A stretch of 11,621 nt of DNA from an uncultured Flavobacteriaceae bacterium (GTDB taxonomy: Bacteria > Bacteroidota > Bacteroidia > Flavobacteriales > Flavobacteriaceae), in NCBI GenBank assembly GCA_913031655.1, contig CAJWFY010000040.1, positions 1 through 11,621 of the forward strand. The letters run 5' to 3'. The notes beneath the pieces were generated by a model, which saw only the letters and a program-made list of their open reading frames with translations, did not search any database and was not told where the DNA came from. The position numbers and the translations under genes are program-made. Positions within the stretch are counted from its first letter, which is position 1, and each line of letters begins with the position of its first letter. This document shows, in pieces, positions 1 to 7,634 of this stretch.

Positions 1-50
1 TCAGCGACTTTATCATTTTTAGATAAGTTTGGTAAAAAAAATAATTGCAT
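1..50 (-). CDS. rsmE: Start of a gene cut by the left edge, probably 16S rRNA (uracil-1498-N3) methyltransferase RsmE
   Basis: On the minus strand an ATG at 50..48 opens a frame that stays open to the window edge and reads MQLFFLPNLSKNDKVA. RsmE proteins typically begin with a similar M-x-L-F-F/Y segment before their PUA-like RNA-binding domain. RsmE methylates U1498 of 16S rRNA in the 30S subunit. The ATG follows the tsaD stop (54..52) after one nucleotide, so the two are almost certainly co-transcribed and probably translationally coupled. I recall tsaD followed by rsmE in flavobacterial genomes, which supports the call. Only 16 codons are visible, so the name rests on a short similarity plus context. 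The frame being coding is better supported than the product. Confidence 0.45.
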   Translation of the reverse strand, partial: MQLFFLPNLSKNDKVA

Positions 51-51
51 A

Positions 52-1062
52 TTAAAATAAATATCTTGCTTTAGCTCCTTTTTCTATTGACGAAAAATCT
101 TTGTTATTGAATTTAAGATAACCAACCATAGCTATCATCGCGGCATTATCTGTTGTGTATTCAAATTTCGGAAAATAAGACACATAGTCTTCTACGGACT
201 CATTTTTTTTAAATTTTGTAATAATCCCACTATTACATGAAACACCACCTCCAAAAACTACACTTGAAATATCCGTTTGTTTTATAGATAATATGACTTT
301 TTCATAAAGTATTTCTACTATAGTATATTGAAGAGACGCGCATAAATTATTAATTTCTTGTTGAATGAAATTTGGATTTAATTTAGTTTCTTTTTCAACA
401 AATCTTAAAAAAGCAGTTTTTAAGCCACTAAAACTATAATTTAAACCACCAACTTTAGGTTTTGTAAACTTATATTTCAGTGGATCTCCTAGCTTAGAAT
501 TTTTATCAATTATTGCACCTGCCGGATAGTTTAATCCCATCATTTTTCCACATTTGTCAAACGTTTCTCCTATAGCATCGTCTAAAGTCTCTCCAATGAG
601 TTCCATATCAAAATAATCTTTTACAATAACTATTTGAGTATGCCCGCCTGAAATAGTTACTCCAATAAAAGGAAATGAAGGTTTAGAGCCGCAATCATCT
701 ATAAAGTGTGCTAATAAATGAGCTTGCATGTGGTTAACTTCTATTAGAGGAATATCTAATCCTATTGAAAGTGATTTTGAAAAGGATGATCCAACTAGAA
801 GTGAACCTAATAATCCAGGTCCTCTAGTGTATGCTATGGCGTTTAATTGATTTTTGTCGATATTAGCTTTGGAAATTGCCTGGTTTACAACTGGAATAAT
901 ATTTTGTTGATGAGCTCTTGATGCTAGTTCAGGAACCACTCCTCCATAGGATTTGTGAATTTCTTGATTAGCTACAAGGTTAGACAATACTTTACCGTCA
1001 CATAGTACTGATGCTGAAGTATCATCGCAAGAAGATTCTATTCCTAAAATATAAGTAGGCAC
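52..1062 (-). CDS. tsaD: tRNA N6-adenosine threonylcarbamoyltransferase TsaD
   Basis: Cytoplasmic catalytic subunit (336 aa, normal family length) that transfers the threonylcarbamoyl group from TC-AMP to A37 of ANN-decoding tRNAs, forming t6A with TsaB and TsaE. It has the ASKHA/Kae1 fold. Visible motifs are GIESSCDDTSAS (7-18), the metal-binding helix NHMQAHLLAH with His111 and His115, SGGHTQ (139-143 region), DDAIGETFDK (161-170), GGGVSCNS (271-278) and the metal-ligand Asp305 in TTDNAAMIA. The C-terminal glycine-rich motif is GGVSCNS rather than the common GGVAAN, a mild variation. The start is GTG at 1062..1060. The next upstream in-frame codons are ATT, AAA and ACA, then a TAA stop, and the GTG gives the usual short N-terminus MPTYILGIESS. 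It is divergent from tamB and followed after one nucleotide by a probable rsmE. All key residues are present, so an active enzyme is expected. Confidence 0.97.
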   Translation of the reverse strand: MPTYILGIESSCDDTSASVLCDGKVLSNLVANQEIHKSYGGVVPELASRAHQQNIIPVVNQAISKANIDKNQLNAIAYTRGPGLLGSLLVGSSFSKSLSIGLDIPLIEVNHMQAHLLAHFIDDCGSKPSFPFIGVTISGGHTQIVIVKDYFDMELIGETLDDAIGETFDKCGKMMGLNYPAGAIIDKNSKLGDPLKYKFTKPKVGGLNYSFSGLKTAFLRFVEKETKLNPNFIQQEINNLCASLQYTIVEILYEKVILSIKQTDISSVVFGGGVSCNSGIITKFKKNESVEDYVSYFPKFEYTTDNAAMIAMVGYLKFNNKDFSSIEKGAKARYLF

Positions 1063-1066
1063 AATT

Positions 1067-1082
1067 TTTGTTTATTAACAAA
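1067..1082. repeat. Inverted repeat centred in the tsaD/tamB divergent region
   Basis: The arms TTTGTT (1067-1072) and AACAAA (1077-1082) are perfect reverse complements around a TATT spacer. The right arm overlaps the tsaD -7 box on the minus strand. The left arm overlaps AATTTTTG (1063-1070), a 5-of-6 match to TAnnTTTG on the plus strand that could serve tamB. The symmetry may simply be two facing -7 boxes, making a compact bidirectional promoter, or it may be an operator. An RNA hairpin role is less likely because the stem is short and AT-rich. Confidence 0.3.
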
Positions 1083-1086
1083 GATA
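1079..1086 (-). promoter_or_regulatory. Candidate Bacteroidota -7 box for tsaD
   Basis: Read on the minus strand the bases are TATCTTTG, an exact match to the Bacteroidota -7 consensus TAnnTTTG. It sits 16 nt before the tsaD GTG codon, implying a leader of roughly 10-12 nt. The -33 element (TTG/TTTG) is not clear: the region about 19 nt upstream is only T-rich. In such AT-rich DNA a chance match is possible. Confidence 0.4.
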
Positions 1087-1098
1087 ATACATATAAAT

Positions 1099-4000
1099 AT
1101 TAAAAATTTTTTAAAAAAATATAGAATATTAATTTTTTCAATAATTGCACTTGCAGTTATAGTTATTTCTTTCAGTTCTTCATCAACTGTTCAAACATTT
1201 TTTGCTCAAAAAATAGCAAACAGTATAAATGAACAATACGGAACTGAATTAGAAATTAGTAGAGCTGAATTAGATTATTCAGGAAAGATAGATTTAAATG
1301 ATTTCCTTATAAGGGACCATAAAAATGACACTTTAATATATTTTAACAGTTTTTACTTAAGTCCAACGAGCTTAGGTAAGATGCTTTCCGCAGATTTCAA
1401 TTTTAGCTCTCTTTCTTTGGAGGGAGTCAATTTGAATATATATAAATATTTAAACGATAATCTGACAAATTTAGAACTCTTTATTAATAAAATAAGCTTA
1501 GAAAATAAAGAAAATTTAAAGAAATCAGATTTAAATTATTTGATAAATACAATAGAATCAAGTGATGCAATTATAAGATTCAAAGATTTTAATAAAAGTA
1601 ATAAAATGATTGTTGTTTCTGATTTAAATTTCTTGTTTAAAGATTTTAGATTTATAGAAAATGATTTAAAATTTGAAATTGAACAATTGAATTTAAAAAA
1701 TAATTACACGGTGGATTTAAATAATCTATCTTCTTTTTTCAACTTTTCTAACAAAAAGATTTTATTAAAGGATGCTAACATAAAGTTTGGTGGTTCAAAC
1801 CTAAATGCCGATTTAGAATTTGATTTCTCCAAAATTAATGAAATGAATTTTCAGGAAATTTCAGATTCTTTATTTTTTGATTTTAATTTAAAAAAATCAG
1901 AAATAATATCCTCAGATTTTAACTCATTTTATGATAAAATAAATAAAGCATATGTTTCCAAGTGGGTATTAAGTGGTGGTTTAAATGGAACTTTAAATGA
2001 GATGTCTTTAAATAACATCTTTTTCTCAAATAAGAGGAATCAAATAAATTTCAACTCTTCTATTGTAGACTTGTTTAGCAATAATAAAGATTACAATCTA
2101 ACATTAGATTTCAAGAAAATAGATACTTCATCTGAAATAGTTAATTTGATTTTTCCACAAATTTTTGGCACTATAATTCCTTCATCTTTAAAAAGTTTAG
2201 GGTCGTTCAGTTTAAATGGAGTAGCTAAGATTAGTTCTAATAAAGTTGAATCTGATTTTGACTTAAAGGTTAATCAAGGCTCGATTAAATCATCATTGAA
2301 AATATCGGAATTGTCGAAAATTGATAATGCAGTATACGAAGGTTCTGTCAAAGGATTTAATTTTGATTTATCGAATTTTATAAATATTGATGGGTTAGGT
2401 AGGTCTGATTTTGAATTAGGGATTACAGGTAGAGGTTTTACAACTAAATACCTAAATTCATCCATTACAGGAAAAATAAACAACTTTTCATATAAATCCA
2501 ATTTTTTTGAAAATATTGAAATATTCGGACAAGTTAAAGATCAAGTCTTTGATGGTAATTTAGTTTCTTATGACAATAAACTCAAACTAGTTTTTAATGG
2601 TTTAGTAGATTTTAGTAAAGATTTAATTGATTTTGATTTTAACACAACAATTAATAATGCTGATTTATTCAATTTAGGTTTTGATCAAAGTGCAAATTTA
2701 AGTGGTGAGGTTATTGTAAAACTTAGAGGAAGTAATATGAAGGATTTAATAGGCGATTTAACTGTTAAAAACGGTAAATACCTGACTAGTGAAAAAGTAT
2801 TTGATTTTGACAATTTTTACGCTCAACTAAGGAACAACGAAGGTAAAAGGATTATAAACCTTTCATCTAATGATATTATAAATGGAATTTTAATTGGAGA
2901 ATATGATCTTTATAATTTAAAACCATTTTTATTAAATAATTTTGGAAACCATTATTCAAATTATAATTCAATTAATTCTACCCAAACTCAAAATATATCT
3001 TTTAGTTTAAATTTAAAACCAAAATTCTTTAATCTTCTTAGTGGTGGTCTTTTTATTGATGAAAACACCTTTGTTAAAGGAGTGTTTAGTGAGGATGGAG
3101 CCTATCAATTAAATTTAGAATCTTCTAAAATAAAATACAATGATGTTTTGTTAGAAAATATAGAATTAATTGCTAACAACAAAAAAGGTTTTATTAATAT
3201 AAGTAGTTTAAAATCTAAACTTATAAACGGAAAAAGTTTTAGTCTAAAATCAGAATTCATTAATGACACTTTATTTATTGAATCTAAATATAATTCTTTG
3301 GCTCAAGATGTTAATAATCTGAAATTTTATCACACAATAGATGTCTCAAATAAATCAGTAATTGGATTTACAGATTTAGATCTTACTATCAACAATCAAG
3401 CTTGGTCTTTAGAAAAAGAAAATACTTTTTTAATTCCAAAACTTGTTTTTGATAGAGAATTCAAAGATTTACAATTATTGAATGCTAACTTTAAAAATAA
3501 TGATCAATTTATAAAATTTAGTTTAGCGGATAATATATATAGGTCTGATTATTCTTTTTCCTTTAAGAATGTTAGTCTAGATAATTTTATATCAAAAAAA
3601 GAGGATATTTTATTTTCTGGAAATATTAATGGCGATTTAAATCTTAACAAAGAAAATGAATTGTATAAAGGAGAATCAAATATTACAATTAATGAATTAA
3701 AAGCAAATGAAGAAGATTTAGGTATAGCTAACTTAAAAATTGAGGCTTCAAAAGATTTAAAAAGTTTTAATCTAACTTTTAAAGTTATTAAAGACACATT
3801 TGAAAATTTAAATTTAAATGGAAATTTCAGTTTAGAAGAAGAGTTTATTCCTATTGAAATGAAACTAGTAACCAAAGATTTTGATATCAGTCCGTTTTCA
3901 AAAATTGGCAAGAACGTCATTTCAGATTTTGAAGGATTATTTAACTCAAGTGTCTTTATTTCGGGATCTTCAAAATTTCCCATTTTTACAGGATTAATAA

Positions 4001-5454
4001 AGACAGACAATGTAAGCTTTAAAATTCCTTATTTAAATGTTCGTTATCAATTAAAAAACAATCCTAGTTTTATTTTAGAAAATCAATCATTTTTAATTAA
4101 TGATTTTACCCTTTACAATAAAGAATCATTTTCTGAGGGAATTATTTCAGGTGAAATTTTTCATAATAAGTTTAAAGATTGGAATTTAGATTTAAAAATA
4201 AGCTCAGATAACCTGATGATTTTAGATACTGATTTTAGTCCTGATTTTTTATATTATGGAAAAGGAATGCTTAATGGAAAAGCGATAATAAGTGGCCCAG
4301 GAAACGATCTTTCAATTATTGTAAAAGGTTCTACAAATGAAGGTACTAGATTAACTATACCTATCAAAAAGTCACAAAATACAGGAGATTTGAATTATTT
4401 AAGTTTTGTTGATTCAAAAGATAAAGAGCCTGATATGACTTTAACTAAAGATGATGGATTAAAAGTTGATTTGGATATTGAATTTAATCCCTATGCCAAG
4501 TTAGAAGTGATTTTAGATTCAGAATCTAACTCTAAAATTGAAGGAATTGGGACTGGAAATTTGAATTTTCAAATAAATACGTTAGGAAATTTTAATATTT
4601 TCGGAAACTATATAGTAGAAAAAGGATCTTATTTTTATAAATCATTAGGCATTGTTAATAGAGAATTTGATATCATTAAAGGCTCTACTTTAGTTTGGAA
4701 TGGAGACCCATACTTAGCGGAAATTGATTTATATGCTAATTACGAAGTTCCTGGTGGAGCAAACCCAGCAATCTTAATTCAGAACACTAATTTTAACAGG
4801 AAAATACCAACCAATGTTAATGTTTTTCTTTCTGGAAATTTAATTGAAATGAATACACCTGATTTTGAAATTAATTTTCCAAATACAAGTGGTCCTATAA
4901 AATCAGAAATTGAGTATTATTTAGTTGATAATGAGAAGAAACAAAAACAAGCTATTTCATTACTATATCAAGGAACTTTTATTGATGAAGTTTCTTTATC
5001 CTCAGTTTCATCACAAGCAATTACAAATAATTTATTTCAAAAGGCATCAGGTATTATTGATGATATTTTTACAAATTCTGATGATAAGATGAATATTGGA
5101 ATTAACTATTTAAAAGGTGATAAAAATGCAGCTTCTTCTTTGTTAAATAGAGACAGATTGGGTCTTACCTTAAAGACTGAAATAAGTGACAAGATCTTAA
5201 TTAATGGCAAAGTGGGCGTTCCAGTTGGTGGTGAAGAAAAAAATGTAATTATAGGAGATGTTCAGATTGAATTTCTTTTGAATGAAGAAGGAAACCTAAA
5301 AGCTAGATTTTTTAATAAAGAAAATGAATATCAGTATTTTGCAAACGACATTGGCTATACGCAAGGTTTAGGTATTTCTTATGAGCTAGAATTTGATAGC
5401 TTTAGGACAATTTTTAAAAAAAAATCAAAATCAAAACTAAATAATTCTAAATAA
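1099..5454 (+). CDS. tamB: TamB-like translocation/assembly module protein (AsmA-like, DUF490), non-ATG start
   Basis: Very large inner-membrane-anchored periplasmic protein, about 1451 aa, built mostly of repetitive beta-strand sequence as in AsmA-like bridge proteins. TamB proteins span the periplasm and are implicated in outer-membrane protein assembly and phospholipid transport. The C-terminal TamB_C/DUF490 domain lies at about residues 1080-1440 and includes GNYIVEKGSYFYKSLG and STLVWNGDPYLAEIDLYA. The first in-frame ATG is at 1381, but the frame is open from 1048 and encodes a basic start (KNFLKKYR), a membrane helix (ILIFSIIALAVIVISF, 1126-1173) and the family's usual VQTFFAQKIANSINEQYG segment. 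The true start is therefore upstream. No ATG, GTG, TTG or CTG exists in frame there; ATT at 1099 (MKNFLKKYR) or ATA at 1093, 1087 or 1084 are the options. I chose 1099, and the exact start is uncertain. I found no cysteine in the protein. It is divergent from tsaD and followed after 59 nt by pfkA. Confidence 0.9.
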   Translation: MKNFLKKYRILIFSIIALAVIVISFSSSSTVQTFFAQKIANSINEQYGTELEISRAELDYSGKIDLNDFLIRDHKNDTLIYFNSFYLSPTSLGKMLSADFNFSSLSLEGVNLNIYKYLNDNLTNLELFINKISLENKENLKKSDLNYLINTIESSDAIIRFKDFNKSNKMIVVSDLNFLFKDFRFIENDLKFEIEQLNLKNNYTVDLNNLSSFFNFSNKKILLKDANIKFGGSNLNADLEFDFSKINEMNFQEISDSLFFDFNLKKSEIISSDFNSFYDKINKAYVSKWVLSGGLNGTLNEMSLNNIFFSNKRNQINFNSSIVDLFSNNKDYNLTLDFKKIDTSSEIVNLIFPQIFGTIIPSSLKSLGSFSLNGVAKISSNKVESDFDLKVNQGSIKSSLKISELSKIDNAVYEGSVKGFNFDLSNFINIDGLGRSDFELGITGRGFTTKYLNSSITGKINNFSYKSNFFENIEIFGQVKDQVFDGNLVSYDNKLKLVFNGLVDFSKDLIDFDFNTTINNADLFNLGFDQSANLSGEVIVKLRGSNMKDLIGDLTVKNGKYLTSEKVFDFDNFYAQLRNNEGKRIINLSSNDIINGILIGEYDLYNLKPFLLNNFGNHYSNYNSINSTQTQNISFSLNLKPKFFNLLSGGLFIDENTFVKGVFSEDGAYQLNLESSKIKYNDVLLENIELIANNKKGFINISSLKSKLINGKSFSLKSEFINDTLFIESKYNSLAQDVNNLKFYHTIDVSNKSVIGFTDLDLTINNQAWSLEKENTFLIPKLVFDREFKDLQLLNANFKNNDQFIKFSLADNIYRSDYSFSFKNVSLDNFISKKEDILFSGNINGDLNLNKENELYKGESNITINELKANEEDLGIANLKIEASKDLKSFNLTFKVIKDTFENLNLNGNFSLEEEFIPIEMKLVTKDFDISPFSKIGKNVISDFEGLFNSSVFISGSSKFPIFTGLIKTDNVSFKIPYLNVRYQLKNNPSFILENQSFLINDFTLYNKESFSEGIISGEIFHNKFKDWNLDLKISSDNLMILDTDFSPDFLYYGKGMLNGKAIISGPGNDLSIIVKGSTNEGTRLTIPIKKSQNTGDLNYLSFVDSKDKEPDMTLTKDDGLKVDLDIEFNPYAKLEVILDSESNSKIEGIGTGNLNFQINTLGNFNIFGNYIVEKGSYFYKSLGIVNREFDIIKGSTLVWNGDPYLAEIDLYANYEVPGGANPAILIQNTNFNRKIPTNVNVFLSGNLIEMNTPDFEINFPNTSGPIKSEIEYYLVDNEKKQKQAISLLYQGTFIDEVSLSSVSSQAITNNLFQKASGIIDDIFTNSDDKMNIGINYLKGDKNAASSLLNRDRLGLTLKTEISDKILINGKVGVPVGGEEKNVIIGDVQIEFLLNEEGNLKARFFNKENEYQYFANDIGYTQGLGISYELEFDSFRTIFKKKSKSKLNNSK

Positions 5455-5480
5455 GTATAATCTTATTAACGCTTTAAAAA

Positions 5481-5488
5481 TTAGTTTG
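5481..5488 (+). promoter_or_regulatory. Weak candidate -7 box upstream of pfkA
   Basis: TTAGTTTG differs from TAnnTTTG at one of the six fixed positions and lies 25 nt before the pfkA ATG. No convincing TTG/TTTG is seen at the -33 distance. The 59-nt gap between tamB and pfkA also holds an AT-only inverted repeat (AAAATTA / TAATTTT, 5477-5495). pfkA may instead be read through from tamB. Confidence 0.22.
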
Positions 5489-5513
5489 TAATTTTACATT
5501 TAATAATTTGAAG

Positions 5514-6494
5514 ATGAAAATAAAAAAAATAGCTGTATTAACATCTGGAGGTGATTCTCCTGGAATGAATACTGCTTTAAGAGCAGTTGTTCGTACTTGT
5601 GCATTTTATGATATAGAATGTTATGGTGTTACTAGAGGTTTTCAAGGATTAATAAATGACGAGATAAAGATTCTTAAAACAAGAAGTGTAAGGGGGATTA
5701 TTAATCGTGGAGGAACAATGTTGTATTCTGCAAGGTCAAATGAGTTTAGAGAGAAAGAAGGTAGGGTAAAGGCTTTTAAAAATATAAAAAAATATAATAT
5801 TGATGCTTTAGTTGTTATTGGAGGGGATGGTTCTTTCACTGGAGGATTGATATTTCAAAATGAATTTAATATTCCAGTTGTTGGTATCCCTGGTACAATA
5901 GATAATGATTTATCTGGAACCACTCATACACTGGGTTATGATACTGCTTTGAATACCGTAATGGAAGCAATTGATAAAATTAGAGATACTGCTATTTCTC
6001 ATGATAGATTGTTTTTTGTTGAAGTGATGGGAAGGGATGCGGGACATATAGCATTAAACTCTGGAATTGCAATTGGTGCTCAAGAAATTTTAATTCCTGA
6101 AGAAAATATTGGTTTGGATGTTTTAATCTCTTCACTCAAAAAAAGTAAAAGTTCTGGAAAAACATCCAGTATAATTGTTGTTGCTGAGGGAGATAAAACT
6201 GGAGAAAATGTTTTTGAATTAGCTAAAAGTGTAGAAAATGTATTTCCTAATTATGAAATTAGAGTTTCAGTACTGGGTCATATGCAAAGAGGAGGGAGTC
6301 CTTCTTGCTTTGATAGAGTACTGGCATCAAGAATGGGTGTTAAGGCAGTAGAATGTTTAATGGATGGTGAGAAAGGGGTGATGATTGGTTTAAATAATGG
6401 TAAGATTAATTTGACGCCTCTAAAAGCTGCAATAAAAGGGAAAACTAAAATTAACTCTGAACTTCTTAGAGTTTCTCAGATTATGAATACTTAG
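5514..6494 (+). CDS. pfkA: ATP-dependent 6-phosphofructokinase
   Basis: Cytoplasmic glycolytic enzyme converting fructose 6-phosphate and ATP to fructose 1,6-bisphosphate; 326 aa, close to the 320 aa of the E. coli enzyme. Numbered from the ATG, it shows the nucleotide loop LTSGGDSPGMN (9-19), GGDGS (103-107), PGTIDND (126-132) with catalytic Asp130, the substrate-binding MGR (172-174) and LGHMQRGGSP (254-263). Gly106 after GGD and Gly127 in PGTIDND are the residues found in ATP-using enzymes; pyrophosphate-using enzymes carry Asp and Lys there. Effector-site arginines (R23, R27 region) look retained, so allosteric control is plausible. A TTG two codons upstream (5508) could also start the frame, but the ATG gives the usual MKIKKIAVLTSGGD N-terminus. 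It lies 59 nt after tamB and 131 nt before gapA, which catalyses a step further down the same pathway. Confidence 0.97.
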   Translation: MKIKKIAVLTSGGDSPGMNTALRAVVRTCAFYDIECYGVTRGFQGLINDEIKILKTRSVRGIINRGGTMLYSARSNEFREKEGRVKAFKNIKKYNIDALVVIGGDGSFTGGLIFQNEFNIPVVGIPGTIDNDLSGTTHTLGYDTALNTVMEAIDKIRDTAISHDRLFFVEVMGRDAGHIALNSGIAIGAQEILIPEENIGLDVLISSLKKSKSSGKTSSIIVVAEGDKTGENVFELAKSVENVFPNYEIRVSVLGHMQRGGSPSCFDRVLASRMGVKAVECLMDGEKGVMIGLNNGKINLTPLKAAIKGKTKINSELLRVSQIMNT

Positions 6495-6572
6495 TCGTTG
6501 TTATAATCTCATTTTTAATCTTATATAATGTGAAATTCTCAAAACAAATAAAAAACTTACTTTAAAAAATTA

Positions 6573-6598
6573 TTGTTGTAATATTTTTTTTAGGTTTG
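6573..6598 (+). promoter_or_regulatory. Promoter of gapA
   Basis: TAGGTTTG at 6591-6598 is an exact match to the Bacteroidota -7 consensus TAnnTTTG. A TTG at 6573-6575, repeated at 6576-6578, stands at a slightly short -33 distance (15 nt spacer). The box is 27 nt before the gapA ATG, predicting a leader of roughly 20 nt that is purine/A-rich (TAAATAAATAAAATA), as is usual upstream of strongly expressed Bacteroidota genes. This is the clearest promoter inside the plus-strand run and would also drive the downstream kinase. Confidence 0.5.
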
Positions 6599-6625
6599 AA
6601 CTCGTAAAATTAAATAAATAAAATA

Positions 6626-7627
6626 ATGTCAAAAATTAAATTAGGAATTAACGGTTTTGGAAGAATAGGTAGAATGGTTTTTCGTTCTTCTTTAAATAGA
6701 GATGATGTTCAGGTGGTTGGAATAAATGATCTTTTAGATGTAGAACACCTCGCTTATCTACTTAAATATGATTCTGTTCACGGAACTTGTGATGCTTCAA
6801 TTGATGTTGAAAATGGTAATTTAGTAGTTAATGGTAATGTTATTAAAATTACTGCTGAAAGAGATCCAAAGCAAATAGGTTGGGATTCTATTAATACTGA
6901 TGTCGTTGCTGAATGTACAGGAATTTTCACATCACTAGAAAAAGCACAATTACATATTGATGGAGGAGCAAAAAAGGTTGTTATTTCTGCCCCATCTCCA
7001 GATGCTCCAATGTTTGTAGTTGGTGTTAATCATAATGACGTAAAGTCTAGTGATCTAATTGTTTCAAACGCTTCTTGTACTACAAATTGCTTGGCTCCTG
7101 TAGCTAAAGTATTAAATGATAAATTTGTTATTTCTGAAGCTTTAATGACAACCGTTCATGCTACTACAGCCACTCAATTTACTGTAGACGGTCCTTCAAA
7201 AAAAGATTTTAGAGGAGGAAGAAGTTCACTTTTAAATATAATGCCAGCTTCAACAGGAGCAGCTAAAGCTGTAACAAAAGTAATTCCAAGTTTGGCAGGT
7301 AAAATTACTGGAATGGCATTTAGAGTGCCTACTGCTAATGTTTCTGTTGTAGATTTAACTGTTAAGTTAGAATCAAAAACTTCTTATGACAAGGTTATGG
7401 AAGCTTTAAAAGAAGCTTCAGAAAATGAGTTAAGTGGTGTTTTAGGCTATACTGAAGATTTAGTTGTTTCCCAAGATTTTATTGGAGATACCAGAACATC
7501 TATAGTCGATTACAATGCTGGAATTGAATTAAATAGCTCTTTTTTTAAAATTGTTACTTGGTACGACAATGAAGCGGGTTATTCTAGTAAGCTTATAGAC
7601 CTAGCTTGTCATGTAAATTCTTTATAA
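6626..7627 (+). CDS. gapA: Glyceraldehyde-3-phosphate dehydrogenase, type I, NAD-type
   Basis: Cytoplasmic glycolytic enzyme oxidising glyceraldehyde 3-phosphate with NAD and phosphate to 1,3-bisphosphoglycerate; 333 aa, standard length. The N-terminal Rossmann fold begins INGFGRIGR (8-16). Asp35 in GINDL, followed by LLKYDSVHG, is the NAD-preferring arrangement. Catalytic Cys151 lies in SNASCTTNC (148-155) and His178 in TTVHATTATQ. The phosphate-binding elements (KDFRGGRS, 193-200) and the C-terminal WYDNEAGYS (312-320) are all present. These point to a glycolytic GapA rather than a gluconeogenic GapB. It has its own promoter-like element and ends 7 nt before the next gene, so that kinase is very probably co-transcribed. 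Placement beside pfkA makes a small glycolytic block. Confidence 0.97.
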   Translation: MSKIKLGINGFGRIGRMVFRSSLNRDDVQVVGINDLLDVEHLAYLLKYDSVHGTCDASIDVENGNLVVNGNVIKITAERDPKQIGWDSINTDVVAECTGIFTSLEKAQLHIDGGAKKVVISAPSPDAPMFVVGVNHNDVKSSDLIVSNASCTTNCLAPVAKVLNDKFVISEALMTTVHATTATQFTVDGPSKKDFRGGRSSLLNIMPASTGAAKAVTKVIPSLAGKITGMAFRVPTANVSVVDLTVKLESKTSYDKVMEALKEASENELSGVLGYTEDLVVSQDFIGDTRTSIVDYNAGIELNSSFFKIVTWYDNEAGYSSKLIDLACHVNSL

Positions 7628-7634
7628 AATTTTT

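Noticed and set aside
2274..2501. 75-codon minus-strand open frame inside tamB
   Set aside because: Shadow of tamB with no motif and no promoter context.
3549..4010. 153-codon open frame on the minus strand inside tamB
   Set aside because: It is antisense to a well-supported tamB region, has no recognisable motif, and its composition is the mirror of the AT-rich beta-repeat coding on the plus strand.
1381..5454. tamB starting at the first ATG (1381)
   Set aside because: This start would remove the inner-membrane anchor and a clearly family-like N-terminal segment that is open in the same frame directly upstream.
5477..5495. AT-only inverted repeat AAAATTA-GTTTG-TAATTTT between tamB and pfkA as a terminator
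   Set aside because: The stem contains no G:C pair and no T-run follows, so it is unlikely to terminate transcription; such repeats arise by chance in DNA this AT-rich.
5642..5839. Short minus-strand open frame inside pfkA
   Set aside because: It lies opposite conserved pfkA motifs, including the GGDGS region, so it is a shadow of a real gene.
6564..6591. A-run, TTA/TAA arms and T-run before gapA as a pfkA terminator
   Set aside because: The stem is A:T only and bulged, and it overlaps the gapA promoter; a functional terminator cannot be supported.
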